Shown here: positions 20,721 to 31,610 of the stretch, piece by piece
Layout: each line of letters opens with the position of its first letter
Position numbering within the stretch: the first letter of the stretch is position 1
Assembly (NCBI GenBank): GCA_002270565.1
Contig: NQMI01000122.1
Location: 1-64,000, forward strand
Reading direction: 5' to 3'
DNA length: 64,000 nucleotides
Source: Stenocarpella maydis
Lineage: Eukaryota; Ascomycota; Sordariomycetes; Diaporthales; Diaporthaceae
Program-made: the position numbers and the translations under genes
Notes under the pieces: model-generated
What the model saw: the letters and a program-made list of their open reading frames with translations, nothing else
Database searches by the model: none
Told to the model about the DNA's origin: nothing

Positions 20721-23700
20721 TGCCTGATTCTTGTTATTGGGAATAGAACTTGTTTGATTGTTGTTTAATTGGTTCTAGTTTCTAGCTGCTTTTAGTCTAC
20801 TGGTTATGCTATATTATCCTGATTTTATTTTCTTATAACTAGTATTTACTAGGGTGTGGGGTGTGAATACTGGTATTTGTTTAGATAGGTTTTGGGTGTA
20901 ATTAGTATTTGGGGTGTTAGTTGGATAGAGTAACTGGTATTGGTGTGTTTTTCTAAGGGGTTAACTGGTTACTAGCTTCTGGTTATTCCTACTGTAATTA
21001 GTCTCTTATTGGTTGTTTTCCTTGTTTCAGCTGTAAAGTCCGGGGTTTATTGTATAGTTTTATTATAATATTGATTTGTTATGGTTTATTGTGTATGGGG
21101 TTTTTAGGCTATATTTCTGGTTTCTAAGACTGTTTTATAGTGGTCTGCATATTGTACTTTTTGAGTTTATTATGATAGTGGGTTAAGTTTTGGGCTGGTT
21201 CCTATATATTTTTGCTAGAGTTATAGCCTTTTTACTTAATGAGGTACTCTGTTGTTCCTTAGTGCTGCCTTGAGTTTATGATGTTCTTTACTTTATATTT
21301 CTTGTTATATTTATTAAGTGTTTTAATCTGTATTTTAAGTTCTGTATTTTTGGGTGCTAGTTCTAAGAGTAAGATATGAAAGATTGGGTATTATTTTATT
21401 TTTTTGGGTAGTAAGAGTTTGTAGTTAGTATTTAAGAGTTTTCTTAAAATTTTAAAGGAGCTAATTTTCTTATAGTTAAACTTATTACTAAGTTACTTAG
21501 TTTTAATATTTTGGTAAAGAAAGTAGACCTTATCTTTCTCCTTAAGAATTAGTCCCTTAATTCTTTTCTAATTTATATATTTTATTATTTATTCTTATAT
21601 AAAAGAAAGTTCTACTTGGATATCCTTTTGGATTTATCTGATTTATATTACTTTTTATTCCACTAATTCCGCTAGGGTATTATTTAGTAGTGATTTATAA
21701 TATGCCTAGGGTTTATATCTATAAAGTGTAAAGAAAGGTAACTATTTAGTTATGCTAGTAGTTGCGCTATTATAGACAAACTATACTAATGGTAGTAGTT
21801 TAACTTAATTATCTTATAATTGGTTAATATAATATTAAAGGTATTATTTTATAATCTAGTTAATTCATTCTGTTTATTTGTTTATTTATAGATACGCTAT
21901 TGTTGAGAGCTTGTGCTTTGCTTTAAGTTGCTTTATTAGTGATTTCTAAAAGTTTAATATAAAGAGCTTGTCTTTATTTAAGATGATTTTATATAGCATT
22001 CTGTAATTACTTATAATAATTTATAAGAATGTATATATAAGTTCTTCTATAGTGCTAGCTTCCTTATATGATATGAAGTATGTATACTTGCTTAGTTTAT
22101 AAACTACTTTTAGAATACTATTGTATAGTACTTTAGTTAAGGGTTCTTATGAGAGAGGTAGCTTAATGATGAAATTTAGGCTAATGGATGATTATATAGC
22201 TGTGGGTATTAATAGGGGTTTTAATAATCTATATAGTTTATATTTGGAGGCCTTATTTTTATTATATAAGTTGTATTTACTAATGATATTTTAAACCTTC
22301 TTCTTAAGGTTGGGGATCTAGTAAGTCTGCTGAATCCTCTTGATTGTTGCTATAACACCTTAGTAGTTGTGTGCTAATACTTTATATACTTTTGTGATTA
22401 ATTTGTTTTATTCCTTTAGATTGGTAGGGGTTTTTTTAGTTTGGAAGTTAACTATGATTGTAGCATTAAGTTCTTAGTTGAGAATAAGGCTTCTGTTTTC
22501 TTAAGTTTTAAATACTATTCATTCCATAGGTGAATCCTTATCTTAATAGTTAGGTCTTTAATTAAGTATATCTACTCTTATATTTTTAACTCTATTTATA
22601 TGGATGATTTCAATGTTAAATTATAATAAGAACTCTATATATTTGATTTGTTATTTATTAAGAGTCTTGGTTACTATAAAGGTTATAAGATTCTTATAAT
22701 CTATATAGAGTTTGATCTGCCTTTTAGCTCCTATAAGGTAGTATTGCTATTTTTAGAATATATATACTATTGCTATGAATTTCTTATCTAGTATAGTATA
22801 GTGGGTTTCTAGTTTATTAAACTTCTTACTAAAGTTTATAATAATATATATCCTTCCCTAGTTATCTTTTTAAGTAAGTTTTCTACCTATAGTATTATCC
22901 AAGGCATTTATATAGACTTCAAATTCCTTCTCTCGGTCTGCTTCCTTAAGTATAAGGTCTTTTATAACTTTATCTTTAAGTATCTAGAAAGCTTATTATT
23001 TAGTATTTATCTATCTAAAGATATAATTCTTTTTAGTAAGGTCTATTAATAGTTTCATAATATTACTATATTATATAATAAATTATTAATAGAAGTTAAT
23101 ATATTTAAGGAATGCTCTAATGTCCTTAATGTTTATAGGGGTTAGCTATTCTTTAATTACTTTAACTTTTTCTTCTTATATCTTGATTTTCGTTAATTTA
23201 ATTATATATTTAAGGTAGTTAACTTTTATATATACTAGTTATATTTTTCTAGTTCTACTAAAAGATTAATATCCTAAAGTTTTTAAAGAATCTTTTTAAT
23301 ATATCCTTTATAATTATTAAGGTTTTTTAAGAAAATAAGAATGTTATTTAAGTAAGCAATAATAAAGATATTAAGGTATTTACTTAAAACTTAGTTAATT
23401 ATTTCCTAGAATAATATAAGTGCATTAGTTAATCTAAAAGATATAACTATTATCTTATAATATTTATAGTATATTCTAAATGCCATCTTTCATTCTCTTT
23501 CTTCTTTTATTCAGATAAGGTTATATTTATACTTTAAGTTAAGTGCTATAAATTATTTTGCTCCCCTAAGCCTATTTCGTAGCTCTTTAATAAGTAGGAG
23601 AGGGTATTAGTTCTTAATCATAATATTATTTAGTTATTAGTAGTTAATATAAAGTTATAGCTTGCTATTTTCTTTTAGTATAAAGAGGATTAGGTACCCT

Positions 23701-26700
23701 ACTGGTAATTATAATAGCCTAATAAATTCCTTCTAAAGGTTTTTATTAAGGTATTCTCTAAGCACTTTAAGTTATTCCTTATTAAGTTTATAGATGGGCT
23801 TAAATTAAGGTATTATTCCAGGCTTTAGTAGTATTTCATAGTTTTATTATGTATATTATAGTAATATAGTATTAAGTTATTCTTAGAATACTTTCTTAAA
23901 TTTATAATAGTCTTTTAGTATTTATGCTAGTCTATTAGTCTTATCTTCTTCCTTTCCTTCCTTCAGGTAAAGGAGGTATTATTATATTTCCTGTGTTGTA
24001 TGCTAACTGGTTGTGCTGGAGTGGTAATCTCCTGATTAGCTTCGGTCCTTCTGTAAGGCGCTTAAGTAGCTTAATCCTTCTCTATCTTCCTGGGGTTAGG
24101 CCTTTTGCCTGCTCCTAGAGGTATGCATGGGTCCATTTAAGTGCATTGCCCATTTGCTATCCTTAGTAATATAACTCCTTTTCTTACTATTAATTGCAAC
24201 CTTCTTTTAGGGAATAGTATTATCCTAAAAGATCTAGCTAATGGTTTAATTAATTTAGGGGTTGTTCTTTCTTAACTAAGATATTCTTAAGATTAACTAA
24301 TAATTTACTATCTTAGTAATATTAAATAATAGTAATTCCGTATGGTTGTAAATCTGAATTGGGAGAGAATTAGTCTCTATGTTGATAATTTCATTACTAT
24401 AAGATACTTTAGTTTTATCTACTGTATTAAGTTTATGGGGTTCCCTTTTCTTGTGCTATAGTAGGTAGTATCCATTTACTACTTTTGGGAATATAAAATT
24501 CCCTTATATTCTACTGTTGATGAGTGCTGAGCATGTGTAGACTCCTAGCTCAACCTGAATCATTAGGTGGCTGTAGTTGCTTGTTGTTATGCATAAGTAC
24601 CTTATGATGTAGTTAATTGCTGCCTGAGGTTTTATAGATAGCCTTCCTAGGTTTTTAACTGCTTATTTGCTGCTAGGACCTTCTTAATGCTCTCAAGGTT
24701 TCGCTTTGTGATATCTTGTGATTCTTATAGGTTATTAATTAGCTATTATATGCTATAATTTTATTCCTTTATTGTTGGAGTTTTAAGCAGCAGCCCTACT
24801 ACTTTAGTAGATGCTAATCTTGAGCTTTATTGAGTATGTGCACCTTGCAGATTAGTTTATTATAATCTGTCCATCCGTTAGGGTTTTATAGGCATTCTAA
24901 GGATATATAGGAGTTTAGCCTTATTAAGGTGCATCCCATCTTATTATATTTTTAATATAGGTGCTAGTTCTTAAAATCATTGCGTTTATATATATATTTA
25001 ATGTTCTTACCTAAATATTATTAAGGAAACCAGTTATACTTAGTTTTTTCCCTTATATATTCCTTACATTTATTGTAGATATATAATACCCAGGAGATAT
25101 CCTTATGCTTATTATGCATTAAGTATATATGCTCTATATCTCCTAGCCTTCTGTATTCCTAAGTAGGCTATCTTATAGTTTCTTTAAAAGGTCTTCCTAT
25201 AATTATAACCGCTATAATATTAGTTCTTAGGGCTAGAAGGGGCACTTATTTTAGGTAGTATTATGGTTCCTTTTACTGAGTTTATAGTATAAGTATAGCC
25301 TAAGGGATAGGTTTTCCTTCTATCCTAGGGTTAATTTATAGGAGTTCCTTCCTACTTCCTACTGCTAGGGTTCTTCTCTACTTTTCTAAATTATTCTTAG
25401 GAAACCATCTGGTGGCTTCCTTATTATTATAGTGAGTAGTATAGCTGTTATTAAAGTAAGCTATCTAATTAAGTAATATATATATTATTCTAGGCTTCTA
25501 GGGATTCTTTATTAGTAGGATAGGCTACTATTATACCTTATCTTTCTAATATTTCTTATACTAGGACTTAGTATATTATAAAAAGTATAGATTATTAGAA
25601 AGGTCTTCTTTATTAGAGTTATAGAAGTTATATTCTTTATCTAGGTCTTAATTTAAATATACCTAATATTAGTTATATATATTTATTTTATAAATATAGT
25701 ACTTATTTATAAGTTCCCATTATAGTTTGGACCTAGGTGGTCCTTATATGCTGCAGGCGGCTATATTAGCTTAATGGGTAGCTTTATTAGCTTATTGGGT
25801 TCCTTTGGGTATTAACTTTTAGTCCCTGTTTTTTTTAGAGCCCTGCATTCTGAAGTGAAGTATTTTATCTTATTATAGTTATAGCACTTAATGCTTTTCT
25901 TATTCTTATGTTAGGCAATATCTAGCTTTATAGGGCCTACATGCTGTCCCTACTGGGTGCTTGGTTTCTAATACTTCTTTCCTATATTTAGTTTATACTT
26001 ATAGAACGGGGGTTATTTAGAAGTTCGTTCCTTCTTTTTTAAGCATTATTTATAGAGTCTATTATTAATCTAGATAGCTATTTCTATATAGTATAGAAAA
26101 TCATTAAGTTAGTCCATAATTTTGCTAAGTTTGTTTTTTACTTTATTCTTTAATTTACGGTAAAATATAAATTTCTTTATATTATTAGTATAGTTAATTT
26201 TAGTATAAAATTGGAATTCTATAGTATAGTTAATTACTAAGCTGCGCTATTTGCAATTTACTAGGTTTCTTTCTACTTATTGTTCCTTATTTAGGTCCTA
26301 AAATAGGGACTTAAGGGCGTCTTTATAGCCTTTATAACTACTAAAAATCTGCTGCATTTTAAGCTTATAGGCTTTAAATGATTCTATATTAATAAAGTTA
26401 GTTAGGTAGGGTTTAAATTAAGCTAAGGCTTATCTTTTAAGGAAAGAGGATGCATATATAACTCTTTTTCCGCTAGGCTATGCATCTAACTTATGGAAGT
26501 GCTGGTAGGCCCTAACCTGCATTAGGTGTGCTTGAAGTTGTTTAGTAGTTCCGTTATAAGGGGCTGGAGTGTTAAGCTTAATATGTTCCTTTATTTGGAT
26601 TGGGGTATTAATGATATTAGCTCCTACTTAAAGGGTAGTAATTTCCTATCAAAGCCGTTTGACTTCCGTATTATATTAAGCTTGTTTTTTTATAAGGAGG

Positions 26701-26890
26701 TATAGCTGCCTAACTTTGTTGATTAGTTCCTAGATATAGGGGTTTATAGTCTTATTATTGGTAAGTTCATCTAGCTCGTAGAGAAGGTTATAGATAGGGG
26801 TGGTTATTTTGGAGTCTGATATTGTAAAGAGTTCCACATATAATATTGCTTAAAGTCTATATAGCGATATATAAATAAGAGTTATTAAAA

Positions 26891-27335
26891 TATAATGATT
26901 AGAGGGTTTTTAAGTATATTAAACCTAGAAGATTAAGGGTTTATATTCAGAATATATTATTAGGTGATTGTTAAGTAATATTATTAATTAATAATAATTA
27001 CTTGGCTATAAGGCTATTTAATATTGGGATTAAATATTTAGATTAATGACTGAAGAGTTTATTCTATGAAAATTATTTACTGTGGTGATGATTATGTTTG
27101 TATATATGTTTTGACTCTTTAGTGGCTTAATGAAATTAATGGTAATGCTGTTGACTGGGTGCTGCTTAATGGAATTGATATAGATCCCATTGATTCTGGT
27201 GGGTTCTTGACCCTAACCCTGATAAGGTGGCGTTACTGATTGGATTAGGTGGGGCGCTCTTTTTGGGGGCCACTTCCCGACCTGCGGGGTTGTCTTCTGC
27301 GGTAGTCAGCTGCTAATGTGTGTTGGCTCATAACA
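26891..27335 (-). repeat. 5' LTR of the complete Gypsy element
   Basis: It is 445 bp, starting TATAATGATT (a RIP-altered TGTAATGATC) and ending GGCTCATAACA. Compared with the 3' LTR it carries T where the other has C through most of its length. Confidence 0.9.
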
Positions 27336-27925
27336 GTCTTTAGCCAGTTAATTGCCTCCGGGCACTATCAAGCTACCATATCCTTAAGAATCACCCCAAC
27401 CAGCCGGAATTAGCCAAATCGGGCACTCGGAATAGCTTCATTAGGCCGAATAAAATACCTGAGTATATTTCTCAACCACTAGGGCCCAATTTTACCACCC
27501 TAATGAAATCCCAAGAGGCACACCAGCTTATAGCCAATTATAAGCATCAGAAACACTCGAGCCTCACATAACAACAACTACTTAGGAAAATTTTAAAGGC
27601 ATATAATAAGAAAGAGACAGAATTGATGATGACCTTATGAAAAAACAAGCAGCTCGAGAGCTAAATTGAAGCCAGGAGGAAGCTCAAGAGGAAGAAGGTC
27701 ATAATTAACCCCAACGCTGTTTTCACCAATATTGAGGCTATTCGGAAGGCCAAAATCAAAGCCGGCGAGATATCGCCTAATAGCGATACTTCTAACGATT
27801 CGTCAACACCAACGAGAGAGGGATCGGTCATTGTGGTGGCGGGTAATTGAGGTTGGGAATAGCCTCAGTTGTTGAGGTAGTGGTGCGCCGAATCAGGGGG
27901 TGCGCCGAAAGTGGGCCACCCACGT
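27336..27925 (+). mobile_element. Fot1/pogo-like DNA transposon, 3' fragment (copy B, right part)
   Basis: After the GTCTT duplication the transposase frame resumes as GL*PVN (the stop is TAG for an expected TGG), then runs to a C-terminus with KLKRKKVIINPNAVFTNIEA and ends EGSVIVVAGN. The 3' terminal repeat is GTGGGCCACCCACGT, with TA following at 27926..27927. That TA lies inside an LTR, so this transposon inserted into LTR sequence. It is less RIP-damaged than copy A but carries several stops. The 5' part of the transposon is missing beyond the Copia fragment. Confidence 0.78.
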
Positions 27926-28289
27926 TAATAATTACTAGCTGTAAGGCTATCTAATACTGGGATTGAATACTTAGATTGATAACTAAAGAGTCTGTTCTAT
28001 AAAAGCTATCTACTATAGTAATAACTATATTCTTATATATTCCTGACTCTTCAGTTGCTTGTTACTGCTTATTGATCTTGAATGAGCACTTGTAGTTATT
28101 GCTTGTTGCTGCTCATTGATCTTGAATAAGCACTTGCAGTCATTGCTCCGCAGCCCTAACCCGGGGTCTTTGGGTTAGGCCGTGCTGACTTAGCGGCTGG
28201 GGTCCTGCGGGGTCGTGTCGTGGTGTTCGTTTTGGATGCCTGGGTCCTCAAATGGGTCCCTGGGGTGCCATTTGTGTTGGCTCATAACA
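27926..28289 (-). mobile_element. LTR fragment, Ty3/Gypsy subfamily I
   Basis: Read on the minus strand it starts TGTTATGAGCCAACAC at 28289, like the solo LTR at 14617, and is cut off at 27926 by the Fot1-like terminal repeat, losing about the last 100 bp. It is inserted in, or adjacent to, another decayed Gypsy pol sequence. Much of it is GC-normal. Confidence 0.82.
28057..28144. repeat. 44-bp tandem duplication within the LTR
   Basis: Two 44-bp copies (28057..28100 and 28101..28144) begin GCTTGTT and contain TGATCTTGAAT. The corresponding solo LTR at 14617-15039 has a single copy. They differ at a handful of positions, mainly transitions. Confidence 0.85.
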
Positions 28290-31119
28290 TTCTAGAAGAC
28301 TTTCTTAAACTTATAATATTCTGTTAATATTTATATTAGTCTATTTGTATTTCTCTTTATTTCGTCTTCTAAGTAGAGGAGGTATTATTATATCTATTGC
28401 TAGTGTGTGGTGTATTAACTGGTTAATTAGGGCTTCTGTGGATTAGTTTGTAATGGACTAAGGTTTTGCTCCTGGGAGTAATGATCTCCTAATTAACTTT
28501 ATCCTTTTTATAAGGTATTTGAGAGGTTCAATCCTTCTTTATTCTTCTTAAGCTAGGTCTCTTACCTGCTTATAGAGGTATCTATAGGTCTACTTAAGTA
28601 TATTATTTATTAATATTCTTAATAATATAACTTCTTTCTATATTATTAATTATAACCTTCTTTTAAGGAATAATATTATCCTAAAATATCTAACTACTAG
28701 TCTAATTAATTTAAGAGTTATTCTTTCTTAACTAAGGTATTTTTAAGATTAACTAATGACTTACTATCTTAGTAATATTAAATAAGAGGGGTTTCTTATA
28801 ATTCTAAATCTAAGTTTAAATGTGATTAGTTTTTATATTAATAATTCTATTACTATAGAATACTTTAGTTCTATCTACTATATTAAGTCTATAGGGTTCC
28901 TTTTTCTTATATTATAGGAGGTAGTATTAATTTACTACTTATAAAGAGATAAAATTTCCTTAAGTATTGCTATTAATAAGCACTTTATATTATTGTTTTT
29001 TAAGTTTTACTTAGACTTTTAAATATTTATAGCTATACTTATTAGTTATGCTTAAATATCTTATAAGGTTTTTATTTGCTACTTAAGGTTTTATAGATAG
29101 CTTTATTTATTTTTTACTTATCCTTTTAGGATATTATAGATGTATTTAATGCTTTCTTTAGTAATTTTTGATAATTATTATAGGTCCTTTATAACCTATT
29201 TAAGGTACCTTTTTAGCATTAAGGCCCCTAGGGCTTATTCTTATAGTTATATCTTATGCTAATTCTTAAGCTTATCTTTAGTATATATCTAGCATTTTAC
29301 TATTATATAGATCTTCTATTTAGTTAACTAGTATATATATATTAAGAGGGTCTTAGGGTCTAGCTATAATGTAGTATAGCTAGTATTATAGTATTACTGC
29401 TTAAGTACCTATTCTTATAAGTTATATTATTTATAGGTTATTTAAAGATATAGTTTTATATATCTTTATAGGAACTAATCCTGAGTGGTCTTTTCCTTAA
29501 GGTGCTTTATATACTTATTATAAATGCATAAGGCCTATAAGATTTATTTATATTTAGCGGTTTTAGAGTATACTCCTACTATATCTTCTCTTCTTTTAGT
29601 TTCCTTCTTAAGGCTATTTATTTAAAAGTTCTGCTAGCTATAATAACCTCTATAATATTAGTTCTGGGGACTAATAGAGGAGTTTATTCTAAGTATACTT
29701 ATAGTTCATCCTATTATACCTAAGGTATATATAGGTCTAATAAAAGGAGTTCTATTAGTTTTTATAAAGGGTTAAGAGTTGGAAGGTCTTTTTATTACCC
29801 TATTGCAAGTATTCTTTCTTACTTTTTAAAGATATCTTAGGAAATTAGTTAGCGCCTTCCTTCTTGCTATAGTAAATGAAATAGCTATTATTAAAGCATA
29901 CTATCTAATTAAGAGAGATATAGTTATTTCCTACTTATTAAGGTTCCTTTACTAGAGGGATAGGTTGCTATCTTGCCCTATCCTTTTAGTATTTCTTATA
30001 TTAGGAGTCCTTATACTAACTAAAGTGTAAGCTATTATATAATTCTTCCTTATTAGAGTTATAAAGTCCTTATCCCATATCTGGGTCTTATTTATAGTAT
30101 ATTTAGCATTAGTTATATACTACTACTTTATAAATATAATACTTTTCTTTAAGCTTCTATTATTATTTTAACTGAGGGGGGGATTATAAGGTTATATTAA
30201 TTTATTATCGTTCGTTTATAATAGTATTAGCTTATTTAGGGCTTTTTAGTATATGCTTCTAGTCTCTATTTCTTGTTAAAGTCCTATATTCTAGTATAAA
30301 GTATCCTATCTTATTATAGTTATAATACTTAATGTTTTTCCTATTTATAGTTTTCTTTTAGGGAGTATTAAGTTCTATAGGTCCTTTATATTATCCCTAC
30401 TAAGTGCTTGGCTTCTAATACTTCCTGCTTATATTAGGTTTATACTTATAACTGTTACATTAGGGCGATTAAGAAGTATCTCCTTATTTTTCCTAATATC
30501 TTATATAGAGCTAGTTATTAATTTAATAGCTAGCTTAATATATTGTAAAAAGTTATTAAGCTTATCTTATCCAGCTAGATTATTCTTTACTTCTTCTTTA
30601 AGTCTTTAATAAAACATAAAAATCTAAATATTATTTATATAATTAATTTATATATAGATTCTTTTTAATTCTATAGTATAACTTAATATTAAACCCTTTT
30701 AATATAGCTTTAAGAGCTCCTATTTAGCTTATTATTTTTCATTATAGTCTTAAAAGAGGGTTTTTAAGATATCTTCATAATTCTTATACTTACTAAAGAT
30801 TTCCTAAGTTTTTACCTTATAGTCTTTAAAGTTTTTAATATTTATATAATCTATAAGATAGGGTTTAAACTAAGCTAGAGCCCTTCCTTTTAGGAATAAG
30901 GCTATATATATAACCCTTTTTCCCTCTAGCTATTTATTAAGTTAGTAGAAGTACTAATAGGCTCTAACCTAAGTTAGATAAGCTTAGAGTTACCCAAAGG
31001 TCCTATTATAAGTAGCTAGGCCATTAAGTTTAATATTTTCATTACTTAATAGAGGCATATTAATAATATTTATAGCAGCCTATAGGATAATAACTTCATT
31101 TCTAAGTTATTTTATTTTA
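28290..31119 (-). mobile_element. Ty3/Gypsy fragment (pol start to gag), heavily RIP-mutated
   Basis: This matches the 23.9-26.7 kb part of the complete element in the same, reversed orientation, at lower similarity. It covers the start of pol near 28300, the spacer, and a gag zinc-knuckle relic at about 30275-30340. The reverse transcriptase and everything 3' of it are absent, because the LTR at 27926-28289 abuts directly. The 5' end is hidden by the assembly gap. No frame is open. Confidence 0.8.
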
Positions 31120-31194
31120 NNNNNNNNNNNNNNNNNNNNNNNNNNNNNNNNNNNNNNNNNNNNNNNNNNNNNNNNNNNNNNNNNNNNNNNNNNN
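31120..31194. other. Assembly gap (75 N)
   Basis: These are seventy-five unresolved bases at the edge of the repeat block. The true distance is unknown, and the flanking unique sequence may not be contiguous with the repeat block as drawn. Confidence 1.
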
Positions 31195-31610
31195 GAATCG
31201 CCCTCCCCTGGGGAGGAAGTTGGCTAGGGACGTTACAGTGTGGCACTCGCGTAGGGCGCGGTCTCAATTTGTATTAGTATTAGTTACTGTAGTGTTTCCT
31301 GAACCCTGGATTCTCGTGATGTCTTATGTTGTGCGGATATGGGTTCTAGAGTTGGATTCTGCTACTCTCATCCAGTTGTCAACAGGCTTCGAGTCCAATG
31401 ACATACACATGCTTGACATCGAGCCGCAAGTTGTTCATGTATTCAGACATCACGACTTGCAAGACCCTACTTGTTGTAAAGTATGCCAGCGTTCCCGAAC
31501 CTGAACTTGCCGCCATTGCTCAAGTTTACTTTGAATTAGAGGTCTGTGAGTTGACAATGCTCTTACTTAACGACCCTGCCTCAGGCCGTTTTCAAACCTT
31601 TTAGATAGCC
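31195..31610. other. Gap flank and 3' region of the carboxylesterase
   Basis: This is GC-normal sequence. The first 43 bases, read on the minus strand, start TGTAACGTCCCTAGCC, which resembles the 5' edge of a fungal Gypsy LTR of another family; this is only a suggestion. I see no gene in the rest. Confidence 0.35.

Larger units (their letters stand above)
19522..27335 (-). mobile_element. Complete Ty3/Gypsy retrotransposon, RIP-inactivated
   Basis: This 7.8-kb element lies in reverse orientation. Both LTRs are exactly 445 bp, and GTCTT flanks both ends (19517..19521, 27336..27340). A polypurine tract (19967..19989, read on the minus strand) adjoins the 3' LTR. In sense order on the minus strand there are gag with a zinc knuckle near 25845-25900, reverse transcriptase at about 23440-23840, and an integrase zinc-binding region at about 22200-22390. 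gag and pol are full of RIP-type stops. Between pol and the 3' LTR lies an extra frame on the opposite strand (20058..20720), described separately. The Ty3/Gypsy assignment is firm; chromovirus membership is inferred from RT similarity, and I did not identify a chromodomain. Confidence 0.9.
13916..31119. repeat. AT-rich, RIP-mutated nested transposon block
   Basis: From just past the GlyRS pseudogene to the assembly gap there is no open frame of useful length on either strand, except one across the less-mutated Copia LTR. The DNA is strikingly TA-rich, and recognisable retroelement protein motifs are riddled with TAA/TAG where CAA/CAG or TGG are expected. That is the pattern of repeat-induced point mutation in ascomycetes. 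Individual elements are listed separately. The GC-normal islands are the left part of the solo LTR (14617-14780), the Copia LTR with the sequence after it (18963-19521), parts of the Fot1-like copy near 27340-27925, and the LTR at 27926-28289. Confidence 0.9.

Noticed and set aside
13916..31119. AT-rich block as a possible centromere or origin
   Set aside because: The AT richness is explained by RIP-mutated transposons. No other centromere evidence can be had from sequence alone.
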